Below are positions 1 through 5,845 of a DNA stretch of 6,004 nt, in pieces. The notes under the pieces were generated by a model. That model saw nothing but the letters and a program-made list of their open reading frames with translations, ran no database searches and was not told the origin of the DNA. The position numbers and the translations under genes were made by a program. How positions within the stretch are numbered: position 1 is the first letter of the stretch; each line of letters starts with the position of its first letter. Origin of the DNA: Ruminococcaceae bacterium UBA5450 (lineage in GTDB: Bacteria > Bacillota > Clostridia > Oscillospirales > Acutalibacteraceae); contig DIQY01000104.1 of the NCBI GenBank assembly GCA_002424295.1, positions 1-6,004 of the forward strand, written 5' to 3'.

Positions 1-110
1 ATCAGCTGCGCTGCATTGAAGAAATCAAAGAGGATATGGAACGCCCTATGCAGCGCAGCTGATCCTGCGTCTCATATCCTCTTTGATTTCTTCAATGCAG
101 CGCAGCTGAT
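1..110. repeat. Perfect 38-bp inverted repeat (fold-back) inside mfd
   Basis: Bases 1-38 are the exact reverse complement of bases 73-110, with 34 bases between them. The left arm read on the plus strand is mfd coding sequence (QLRCIEEIKEDM) and continues at 39-50 with codons for E-R-P-M. That is the continuation expected in Mfd proteins before the Walker A region. The right arm carries the same codons on the minus strand in the main mfd frame. The sequence therefore turns back on itself within one gene. The pairing may extend left of base 1, which cannot be seen. An assembly or library chimera at a contig end is the likeliest cause; a real fold-back rearrangement is the alternative. Confidence 0.95.
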
Positions 111-1965
111 CCTGCGTCTCATCAAATTCAAAATGGGATTCAAAGTCCCGCTGCCAGTCGGTATCTTTGGAAAAAGCATGCCCTTTGGCCTGCATTCTCT
201 GGGCATAAAGCTTGATTAGCTCTTTTGCCATATCTTTTACAGCACTGCGCACTCGTGTTTTGGCTTTTTGCCAATCACTGCCGCCTAACCGGCTGAGCTT
301 TACCGTGGAATCCTCTCTGGGTCCGATATATCGGCTCACCAAATCGAGCTGCGTCACCGGCACATAGAGAATATCATTTTTAGCATAGCGAATTTTGATA
401 TAATCTTTGACAATCCCGTGCGTATCAATTTTATGGATTCCGTCAAAGACGCCGATTCCGTGGATATCGTGTACTACATAATCCCCTACCGAAAGCTCTG
501 AAAGGGAACTGATTGCCTGCCGGTTCGGATCTTTTTTGCTGTTTACACGCTGCCTATTTCCCTGCATCAGTTTTCCGTGGGTAATGATTCCCAATGCCAT
601 CCCGGGCCATTCCATGCCTGCAGAAAGAGTTCCCGGCATCACTGCAATCATATTTTTTTGAACTTCGGTTGGTTCTTCTGAATAATAAGCCGGCATGTTA
701 AGTGCCGCCAGATCAGAAGCAACTGTTTTTGCGCTGCGCTGGGTACCCGCTAGGATTAAACATGCCTCCCCTTGATGAAGCATCGCCGAAAGGTCCTCCT
801 GCAAAAGCTCCATAGAGCCGCCCCAAGCCGCCAGCTGACGCGCTGTAAAATTCAAAAGAACGCGAAGCGGCACATCATAGCTGCCGTGAGCAAAAACATC
901 CAAGAATATGGAACTGCTGTTCTCTGCTTTAGAAAGCAAATCTTCATAGGAAATGGAAAATGAGTCAAGGGTCCGACAGAGCGTTCCTTCTGCGAGATAT
1001 GCCTTCAAATCTTCTCCCCACTGTGTGGTAAGTGCGCGCAGCCGCTCCTTTTGCCGCGCCGGTTCGCTTAAAAAGAGAAATCCATCCTGCGGCAGATAAG
1101 AAAGCAGCGTTGCTTTCTGCGGATACAAAATCGGCAGAAATTTATCCATGCAGGAAAGTCGGATTTCATTCAAAAGCCCATCAATCTGCTCTTTTAAAAC
1201 TTCCTTTTGTTTTGGGGCTGCTTTTCCCCGCAGAGAGGACATCAATTTTTGCAGAGTCTTCGCAAAAATTTTCGGATGATCGGTTAAGGCTTCTACCGCC
1301 GGCACAATTTTTACCCGTTCAACAGAATCCGTACGTCTTTGAGTAACCGCATCAAAATGAGAAATGGTATCAATTTGATCTCCCCAAAATTCAATTCGCA
1401 TCGGAGAAGCAGACTCCGGCGGATAAAGATCCAGGATCCCGCCGCGGCGGGAAAATTGCCCGGAACCATCCACCTGTTCTGCCCGTTCATAACCGCAGGA
1501 CAAAAGCAAAGATTCCAAAGATTCCGGAGAAACGTCCTCTCCGGAACAAAATTCTTTTGTATGATTTTTTAAAACTTCCGGCGGCAAGGTAAGCTGCAAA
1601 GCCCCCTCGATGCTGCAAACCAAAACTTTACAGGATCCTTCTGCAAAACGAGAAAGCACTCCGATCCTCTGATGCTCATATTCGTGAGAAGCGGTTCCGC
1701 TGAGAAATGTAAAATCTCTTGCGGGATAAAAAAGAGTCTCGATTCCCAACGATTCCAGGTCGGACTGCAGACGGTTCCCTTCACTTTCATCTCCACAAAC
1801 GACGATTGCCGGTTTTTCACTCTGCTCACAGAGCGCACTAATCAGTGCCGCCTTGTGAATTCCGGTAAGCCCTGTACAGGCAATCGGAGTCCTTTTTTCC
1901 CTTAAAGCTGTTATCAGAGCCGTGTATTCGGGAAGATTTTGAAAAGCATTGGTTAAAAGTCTCAT
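46..1965 (-). CDS. mfd: Transcription-repair coupling factor Mfd, N-terminal half, broken at its 3' end
   Basis: Mfd is a cytoplasmic ATP-driven translocase that removes RNA polymerase stalled at DNA lesions and recruits UvrA for nucleotide excision repair. The visible 639 residues compare with about 1150-1180 for the family. A UvrB-like module lies in the first ~350 residues, with VDGSGQFSRRGGILDLYPP (165-183) and RIEFWGDQID (190-199) typical of it. The RNA-polymerase-interacting CarD-like domain follows at ~488-560 (SVGDYVVHDIHGIGVFDG, 492-509; YVPVTQLDLVSRYIG, 534-548). The start of the helicase module is at 613-631 (Q-motif DETQDQL). Walker A, DExQ and the rest of the translocase are absent. 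Native sequence ends at Met631 (bases 73-75); the last eight residues and the TAG come from the duplicated fold-back. The ATG at 1963-1965 has an AGGAG at 1974-1978, 8 nt away. The family call is certain; whether the gene is truly truncated is doubtful. Confidence 0.95.
   Translation of the reverse strand: MRLLTNAFQNLPEYTALITALREKRTPIACTGLTGIHKAALISALCEQSEKPAIVVCGDESEGNRLQSDLESLGIETLFYPARDFTFLSGTASHEYEHQRIGVLSRFAEGSCKVLVCSIEGALQLTLPPEVLKNHTKEFCSGEDVSPESLESLLLSCGYERAEQVDGSGQFSRRGGILDLYPPESASPMRIEFWGDQIDTISHFDAVTQRRTDSVERVKIVPAVEALTDHPKIFAKTLQKLMSSLRGKAAPKQKEVLKEQIDGLLNEIRLSCMDKFLPILYPQKATLLSYLPQDGFLFLSEPARQKERLRALTTQWGEDLKAYLAEGTLCRTLDSFSISYEDLLSKAENSSSIFLDVFAHGSYDVPLRVLLNFTARQLAAWGGSMELLQEDLSAMLHQGEACLILAGTQRSAKTVASDLAALNMPAYYSEEPTEVQKNMIAVMPGTLSAGMEWPGMALGIITHGKLMQGNRQRVNSKKDPNRQAISSLSELSVGDYVVHDIHGIGVFDGIHKIDTHGIVKDYIKIRYAKNDILYVPVTQLDLVSRYIGPREDSTVKLSRLGGSDWQKAKTRVRSAVKDMAKELIKLYAQRMQAKGHAFSKDTDWQRDFESHFEFDETQDQLRCIEEIKEDMRRRISCAA
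48..122. repeat. 28-bp direct repeat with 47-bp period at the mfd break
   Basis: Bases 48-75 are repeated exactly at 95-122, an offset of 47 bases. On the minus strand a 47-nt mfd segment (122 down to 76) is followed by a second, partial copy of its first 28 nt. The sequence then flips into the opposite orientation. A 16-bp core is present three times: at 1-16 in one orientation, and at 48-63 and 95-110 in the other. The partial second copy supplies the foreign tail and the TAG that ends the mfd frame. Confidence 0.95.
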
Positions 1966-1986
1966 AAAATTTGCTCCTATTTTGCA

Positions 1987-2017
1987 TTTTTAGGAAGAAT
2001 CAATTGTTTTTTGTCAA
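1987..2017 (-). promoter_or_regulatory. Candidate mfd promoter
   Basis: On the minus strand a consensus -35 TTGACA lies at 2017-2012, followed after 19 nt by a weak -10 TAAAAA at 1992-1987 (CTAAAA with an 18-nt spacer is equivalent). It sits just upstream of the AGGAG and ATG of mfd. The -35 is perfect but the -10 is poor, so this is a tentative call. The -35 falls inside the spacer of the divergent transporter promoter. Confidence 0.45.
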
Positions 2018-2032
2018 AATAAATGATATAAT
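2004..2032 (+). promoter_or_regulatory. Sigma-A-type promoter of the NSS transporter gene
   Basis: TTGTTT (2004-2009) and a perfect TATAAT (2027-2032) are separated by 17 nt. A TG at 2024-2025 gives an extended -10. Transcription would start near base 2039, giving a leader of about 70 nt that contains the 2047-2083 hairpin and the ribosome binding site AGGGGGT (2091-2097). Confidence 0.75.
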
Positions 2033-2046
2033 AATTTTATCTGTTC

Positions 2047-2083
2047 AAAAATTTAAAGTGCTAAATTGGCATTTTAAATTTTT
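2047..2083 (+). promoter_or_regulatory. AT-rich 15-bp hairpin/dyad in the transporter leader
   Basis: Bases 2047-2061 pair with 2069-2083 over 15 bp. One pair is G-U in RNA (2058 with 2072), and the loop is seven nt (TAAATTG). The loop-proximal end is the GC-containing part and the rest is A/T. The structure starts about 8 nt after the predicted transcription start and ends 7 nt before the AGGGGGT ribosome binding site. It could be an mRNA-stabilising 5' hairpin or a DNA operator for a repressor of the transporter. It is unlikely to be a terminator of mfd-directed transcription, as mfd runs away from it. The structure is seen directly; the role is inferred. Confidence 0.55.
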
Positions 2084-2108
2084 TCAAATGAGGGGGTAAA
2101 TAGATCTT

Positions 2109-3467
2109 ATGAATCAAGAAACAAAAACCCGCAGCAGCTTTTCCGGTAAAGTCGGATTTGTACTAGCCGCAGCGGGCAGCGCAGTCGGCCTGGGGAACAT
2201 TTGGCGTTTCCCATATCTTGCCGCAAAATACGGCGGCGGTATTTTCCTATTCGTTTACATTATTCTTGCGGTAACCTTTGGTTTTGTGCTGATGATTACA
2301 GAAATTGCAATCGGGCGGAAAACCGGTCTTTCTGCAATCGAAGCCTATGGCGCCATCAACAAGAAGTTTAAGTTTCTCGGTGTTCTTACTTCTCTGGTGC
2401 CAATTATCATTCTGCCTTACTACAGCGTAATCGGCGGCTGGGTTATGAAATATCTGGCGGTCTACATTGCTGGTCAAGGGAGCGAAGCTGCCGGAGCCAA
2501 ATTCTTCGGCAACTTTATCAGCGAGCCGATCGAACCGGTTCTCTGGTTTTTGTTCTTTATCGGGCTCACCGCAATCGTCGTTTTGTTTGGCGTACAGAAA
2601 GGCATTGAAAAAGTCAGCCGGATTCTGATGCCGGTCCTGGTCGTTCTGTCGGTTGCAGTGGCAGTCTACTCTGTCACCCTGCCCGGCGCAATGGAGGGCG
2701 TTAAATATTATCTGCTGCCCGATTTCAGCAAATTCTCCGTCAACACCGTTCTCGGTGCCATGGGACAGCTTTTCTATTCTTTAAGCCTTGCGATGGGCAT
2801 TATGATTACTTATGGCTCTTATATGAAGCGGGATGTAGACCTTGTGCAGTCTGCCCGCCAGATCGATATTTTTGATACCGGAATTGCTTTTATCGCCGGC
2901 CTGATGATTATTCCGGCGGTCTTTGCCTTTACAGGAGAAGCTCCTCAAAAAGCAGGCCCTGGTCTGATGTTCCAGGCTCTTCCGCAGGTTTTTGCGAATA
3001 TGGGGTTTGGTACTCTTGCCGGTATTCTATTCTTCCTGTTGGTTTTATTTGCTGCATTGACTTCTTCGATCTCGCTGATGGAGACTGTCGTTTCCATCTT
3101 CCAGGACAAACTCGGGTGGGAACGTCGCGGAACCTGCTTGATTGTCCTGTTGGGCTCGATTGCGATTGGGATTCCGTCTTCTTTGGGATTTGGGCCTTGG
3201 TCAATGGTTCAGATCATTGGTATGGATATTCTGGACTTCTTTGATTTTATCAGCAACAGTGTCCTGATGCCAATCGTTGCTCTGCTTACCTGCATCTGCA
3301 TTGGCCATATTGTCGGACCTAAGTTTGTGGAAGATGAAGTCAGCCTCTCCGGAAAATTTCGTGAAAAGAAAATGTATGGTGTGACAATTCGCTGGATCGC
3401 TCCGGTGTGCATTGTTGCCATTCTTATTTCCAGCATTATGAGCGCTCTGGGAATCATCACGATCTAA
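2109..3467 (+). CDS. Sodium-dependent amino-acid transporter, NSS/SNF (SLC6) family
   Basis: This is an inner-membrane symporter of the LeuT/MhsT fold, which couples inward sodium flow to uptake of an amino acid, often hydrophobic or aromatic. The 452 residues and about 11 hydrophobic helices match the short MhsT-like bacterial type rather than 12-helix LeuT. Helix 1 carries the family signature AAAGSAVGLGNIWRFPY (20-36). By my alignment to LeuT, the Na1 ligands correspond to Ala25, Asn30, Ser224 and Asp256, and Na2 uses Gly23, Val26, Ala315, Thr318 and Ser319. The substrate-gating tyrosine of helix 3 is Tyr105 (PYYSVIGGW). Helix 6 has GQLFYSLSLAMG (219-230) and ITYGSY (233-238); helix 8 has FAALTSSISLMETV (314-327). 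The ATG has AGGGGGT at 2091-2097, 11 nt upstream. It is monocistronic, with its own promoter and terminator. The substrate cannot be told from sequence. Confidence 0.96.
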   Translation: MNQETKTRSSFSGKVGFVLAAAGSAVGLGNIWRFPYLAAKYGGGIFLFVYIILAVTFGFVLMITEIAIGRKTGLSAIEAYGAINKKFKFLGVLTSLVPIIILPYYSVIGGWVMKYLAVYIAGQGSEAAGAKFFGNFISEPIEPVLWFLFFIGLTAIVVLFGVQKGIEKVSRILMPVLVVLSVAVAVYSVTLPGAMEGVKYYLLPDFSKFSVNTVLGAMGQLFYSLSLAMGIMITYGSYMKRDVDLVQSARQIDIFDTGIAFIAGLMIIPAVFAFTGEAPQKAGPGLMFQALPQVFANMGFGTLAGILFFLLVLFAALTSSISLMETVVSIFQDKLGWERRGTCLIVLLGSIAIGIPSSLGFGPWSMVQIIGMDILDFFDFISNSVLMPIVALLTCICIGHIVGPKFVEDEVSLSGKFREKKMYGVTIRWIAPVCIVAILISSIMSALGIITI

Positions 3468-3500
3468 TTTTTGCCCAAAGTGCATATTCATTGATTTGAG

Positions 3501-3528
3501 CCGTCCCCATAATTGGGGGCGGTTTTTT
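3501..3528 (+). terminator. Rho-independent terminator of the transporter gene
   Basis: An 8-bp GC-rich stem (3501-3508 with 3515-3522, one G-U pair) has a six-nt loop ATAATT and is followed by six Ts (3523-3528). It lies 33 nt after the transporter stop codon. The T-tract is on the plus-strand side, so it mainly serves the transporter. Confidence 0.92.
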
Positions 3529-3569
3529 GTTGCCTAATGAAACAAGAGGTTTAAAAGGACAACACAAGT

Positions 3570-3598
3570 GCCCCGCATTTTTACATGCAGGGCTTTTT
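3570..3598. terminator. Second hairpin terminator between convergent genes, probably bidirectional
   Basis: Bases 3570-3578 pair with 3585-3593 around a six-nt loop. Read on the plus strand, the stem has one C-A mismatch (3574/3589) but is followed by TTTTT (3594-3598). Read on the minus strand, the mismatch becomes a G-U pair, so the stem is a continuous 9 bp. It is then preceded by five As and followed by a mixed U-rich stretch. It lies about 48 nt after the lepA stop, so it probably ends lepA transcripts and also backs up the transporter terminator. Confidence 0.75.
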
Positions 3599-3641
3599 CA
3601 ACTTATGATTGATCGTATGGGATTTCTCCGTCAGGTTGCTT

Positions 3642-5453
3642 TTAGTCATCATCCAATTTTAAGACCGCCATAAATGCTTCCTGCGGAACTTCTACTGTGC
3701 CAAGTTTACGCATCTTCTTCTTGCCTTCCTTCTGCTTTTCCAGAAGCTTTTTCTTACGGCTGATATCACCGCCGTAACATTTTGCAAGAACATCCTTGCG
3801 CATTGCCTTAACCGTCTCTCTTGCGATAATACGCCCGCCAATACAAGCCTGAATCGGAATTTCAAAAAGTTGGCGAGGAATTTTATCCTTGAGCTTTTCC
3901 GCCATTCTCCGTGCGCGTGAATAAGCTTTGTCGGCATGGATAATAAAGGAGAGTGCATCGACGACTTCGCCGTTGAGCATAATATCAAGTTTGACAAGGT
4001 TGCTCTTCTGATAGCCCTTTACCTCATAATCAAAGCTCGCGTAACCACGGGTTTTACTTTTAAGCGCGTCAAAAAAGTCATAGATAATTTCATTTAATGG
4101 CAAAATGTAATGGATATCAACCCGATCCGTATCCAGATACTGCATATCCAGAAAGACGCCGCGCCGTTCTTGGCATAGTTCCATAATATTGCCTACATAC
4201 TCACTGGGCGAATAAATATGTGCATCCGTCATAGGTTCGCGCGCCTCAGCGATCAGGGAAGGATCAGGATAGTTCGTCGGATTGTCGATATAAACTGTCT
4301 GCCCGTCCGTTTTGACAATTTCATAAATAACGCTGGGCGCTGTCGTGACCAAATCAAGATGATATTCCCGCTCCAGCCGTTCTTGAATAATTTCCATATG
4401 CAGGAGCCCTAAAAAGCCGCACCGAAATCCAAAGCCAAGCGCGACACTGGTCTCTGGTTCAAATGAAAGCGCGGCATCGTTGAGCTGCAGCTTTTCCAGA
4501 GCATCACGCAAATCTGGATATTTTGCGCCGTCTGCGGGATAAATGCCGCAGAAAACCATCGGCTGAGCTGCACGGTAGCCAGGCAGCGGCTTTTTTGCAG
4601 GATTGTCCCTCAGCGTGATGGTATCGCCTACCCTCGCTTCACGCACCTCTTTAATGGAAGCGGTCAGGTATCCCACTTCGCCTGCCTGCAGTTCCCCTGC
4701 ATTTTCAAAAGAAGTGGCGTGCATATAGCCGCATTCCACTACGGTAAATTCGCTGCCGGTAGACATCACGCGAATCACATCGCCGTTCTTTACGGTGCCG
4801 GACATGATACGGATATGCGCTACCACCCCTTTATATGCATCGTAATAGCTATCGAAGATCAGCGCCTGCAGAGGTGCCTTTTCATCTCCCTGCGGCGGTG
4901 GAATCAGCGAAACGATCTGCTCCATAACTGCGGGAATGTTTGTCCCCAGCTTTGCACTGATACAGGGTGCATCTTGTGCGGGGATTCCAATCACATCTTC
5001 AATTTCAGTTTTCACCCGTTCCGGATCGGCGCTCGGCAAATCAATCTTGTTGATAACCGGCACGATCTCTAATCCGGCGTCTACCGCGAGATAAGTATTG
5101 GCAAGTGTTTGTGCCTCAATTCCCTGTGAAGCGTCCACAACAAGGACTGCGCCTTCGCAGGCAGTCAGAGATCGGCTGACCTCATAATTAAAGTCTACAT
5201 GGCCGGGGGTATCGATCAGATTAAAGACATAATCAAGCCCGTCTTTTGCCGTATAGACCAGCGTGACCGCATGCGCCTTAATGGTAATTCCGCGCTCACG
5301 CTCCAGATCCATATCGTCCAAGATCTGATCTTCCATCTCACGCAGAGGAACCGATTTTGTTTGCTCCAGAATTCGATCGGCAAGCGTGCTTTTGCCATGG
5401 TCAATATGTGCGATAATACTAAAATTGCGGATTCTTTCCCGTGGGATTTTCAA
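3642..5453 (-). CDS. lepA: Elongation factor 4 (LepA), ribosome-associated GTPase
   Basis: LepA/EF4 is a translational GTPase related to EF-G that binds the ribosome and is implicated in back-translocation, stress tolerance and initiation or assembly quality. The 603 residues are the usual full length. The GTPase motifs are intact: G1 AHIDHGKS (15-22), switch-I RERGITI (52-58), G3 DTPGH (81-85, with the catalytic His85), G4 NKID (135-138) and G5 SAKLG (167-171 region). EF-G-like domains II and III follow; ALGFGFRCGFLGLLHMEI (338-355) is characteristic. The lysine-rich LepA-specific C-terminal domain is at ~490-603 (CYGGDISRKKKLLEKQK, 559-575). The start is TTG: an in-frame TGA lies two codons upstream, so no earlier start exists, and AAGGAG stands 9 nt before it. 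It has its own promoter and converges on the transporter gene. Confidence 0.98.
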   Translation of the reverse strand: MKIPRERIRNFSIIAHIDHGKSTLADRILEQTKSVPLREMEDQILDDMDLERERGITIKAHAVTLVYTAKDGLDYVFNLIDTPGHVDFNYEVSRSLTACEGAVLVVDASQGIEAQTLANTYLAVDAGLEIVPVINKIDLPSADPERVKTEIEDVIGIPAQDAPCISAKLGTNIPAVMEQIVSLIPPPQGDEKAPLQALIFDSYYDAYKGVVAHIRIMSGTVKNGDVIRVMSTGSEFTVVECGYMHATSFENAGELQAGEVGYLTASIKEVREARVGDTITLRDNPAKKPLPGYRAAQPMVFCGIYPADGAKYPDLRDALEKLQLNDAALSFEPETSVALGFGFRCGFLGLLHMEIIQERLEREYHLDLVTTAPSVIYEIVKTDGQTVYIDNPTNYPDPSLIAEAREPMTDAHIYSPSEYVGNIMELCQERRGVFLDMQYLDTDRVDIHYILPLNEIIYDFFDALKSKTRGYASFDYEVKGYQKSNLVKLDIMLNGEVVDALSFIIHADKAYSRARRMAEKLKDKIPRQLFEIPIQACIGGRIIARETVKAMRKDVLAKCYGGDISRKKKLLEKQKEGKKKMRKLGTVEVPQEAFMAVLKLDDD

Positions 5454-5468
5454 AGATCACCGCTCCTT
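5451..5468 (-). promoter_or_regulatory. Ribosome binding site that fixes the TTG start of lepA
   Basis: On the minus strand AAGGAG (5468-5463) is followed after 9 nt by TTG (5453-5451). In the lepA frame the codons just before are TGA and TCT, so translation cannot begin further upstream. The first residues MKIPRERIRNFSIIAHIDHG match the normal LepA N-terminus. The strong ribosome binding site probably compensates for the weak TTG start. Confidence 0.88.
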
Positions 5469-5501
5469 TTCTTTTTAAAATCAATTCTTAAAGTAAATTT
5501 T

Positions 5502-5530
5502 ATTATACCATAAACCTTAAAAAAACGGAA
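5502..5530 (-). promoter_or_regulatory. Promoter of lepA with extended -10
   Basis: On the minus strand a perfect TATAAT (5507-5502) is preceded by TG at 5510-5509, making an extended -10. The -35 position with a 17-nt spacer (5530-5525, TTCCGT) is poor, and it coincides with the stem of the upstream terminator. Transcription would start near 5495, giving a leader of about 40 nt. Confidence 0.7.
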
Positions 5531-5556
5531 CTGCTTTTCTTCTCTTGCAGTTCCGT
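5519..5556 (-). terminator. Rho-independent terminator of the small membrane-protein gene
   Basis: A perfect 10-bp stem (5547-5556 with 5525-5534) encloses a 12-nt loop and is followed on the minus strand by six further Ts (5524-5519). It starts 8 nt after the stop of the 5564-5827 gene and separates that operon from lepA. The plus-strand side is also T-rich (5557-5572), so some bidirectional action is possible. Confidence 0.92.
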
Positions 5557-5563
5557 CCTCTTT

Positions 5564-5827
5564 TTATTTTTTACGGATTTTTTTCTGCGGACGGTGATAA
5601 CGGCGGCGAGCAACAAACCTCTGACGGCTCAACGGGTTTTTGACCGCTACCAACATCGTTCCAACCAAAATCACCAAAAGTAAAATCCAGCCTAAAATCC
5701 CCAACGTATTTAAAAGCAAATCCCTAGAGCTGTCTTTCGGTGCCTCGAGAGTGGCAGCCACAGCAGAAAAAGGTGAGGTCATAAAAGTGCCAAAAGCCAA
5801 AGTCCCAATTTCCGCCTGCTTTTTCAT
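5564..5827 (-). CDS. Small membrane protein with basic C-terminal tail, function unknown
   Basis: I do not recognise this 87-residue protein. Residues 1-25 look like a signal peptide or weak first membrane segment (MKK start, hydrophobic 7-20, then SAVAA with an Ala-X-Ala-type cleavage site). A polar stretch with acidic and basic residues follows at 26-38. A clear membrane helix lies at about 42-63 (ILGWILLLVILVGTMLV). The tail (64-87) holds about twelve Lys/Arg and no acidic residue, and should face the cytoplasm, where it could bind nucleic acid, ribosomes or phospholipid head groups. The ATG at 5825-5827 has AGAGGG at 5840-5835, 7 nt away. The gene starts 18 nt after the stop of the upstream partial gene and has its own terminator 8 nt downstream, which supports it as a real, last gene of an operon. 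The opposite-strand frame has no comparable signals. Confidence 0.8.
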   Translation of the reverse strand: MKKQAEIGTLAFGTFMTSPFSAVAATLEAPKDSSRDLLLNTLGILGWILLLVILVGTMLVAVKNPLSRQRFVARRRYHRPQKKIRKK

Positions 5828-5845
5828 TCTGCCGCCCTCTTTCTT

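Noticed and set aside
1..122. CRISPR or mobile-element terminal repeat explanation for the repeats
   Set aside because: The repeats are mfd coding sequence itself in both orientations, with no spacers, no transposase and no target-site duplication.
16..219. Plus-strand 67-codon frame through the fold-back
   Set aside because: It begins inside the duplicated fold-back and runs antisense through mfd; no ribosome binding site and no recognisable protein.
3468..3641. Small RNA gene between the transporter and lepA
   Set aside because: The two hairpins are explained as terminators and no promoter was seen in the gap.
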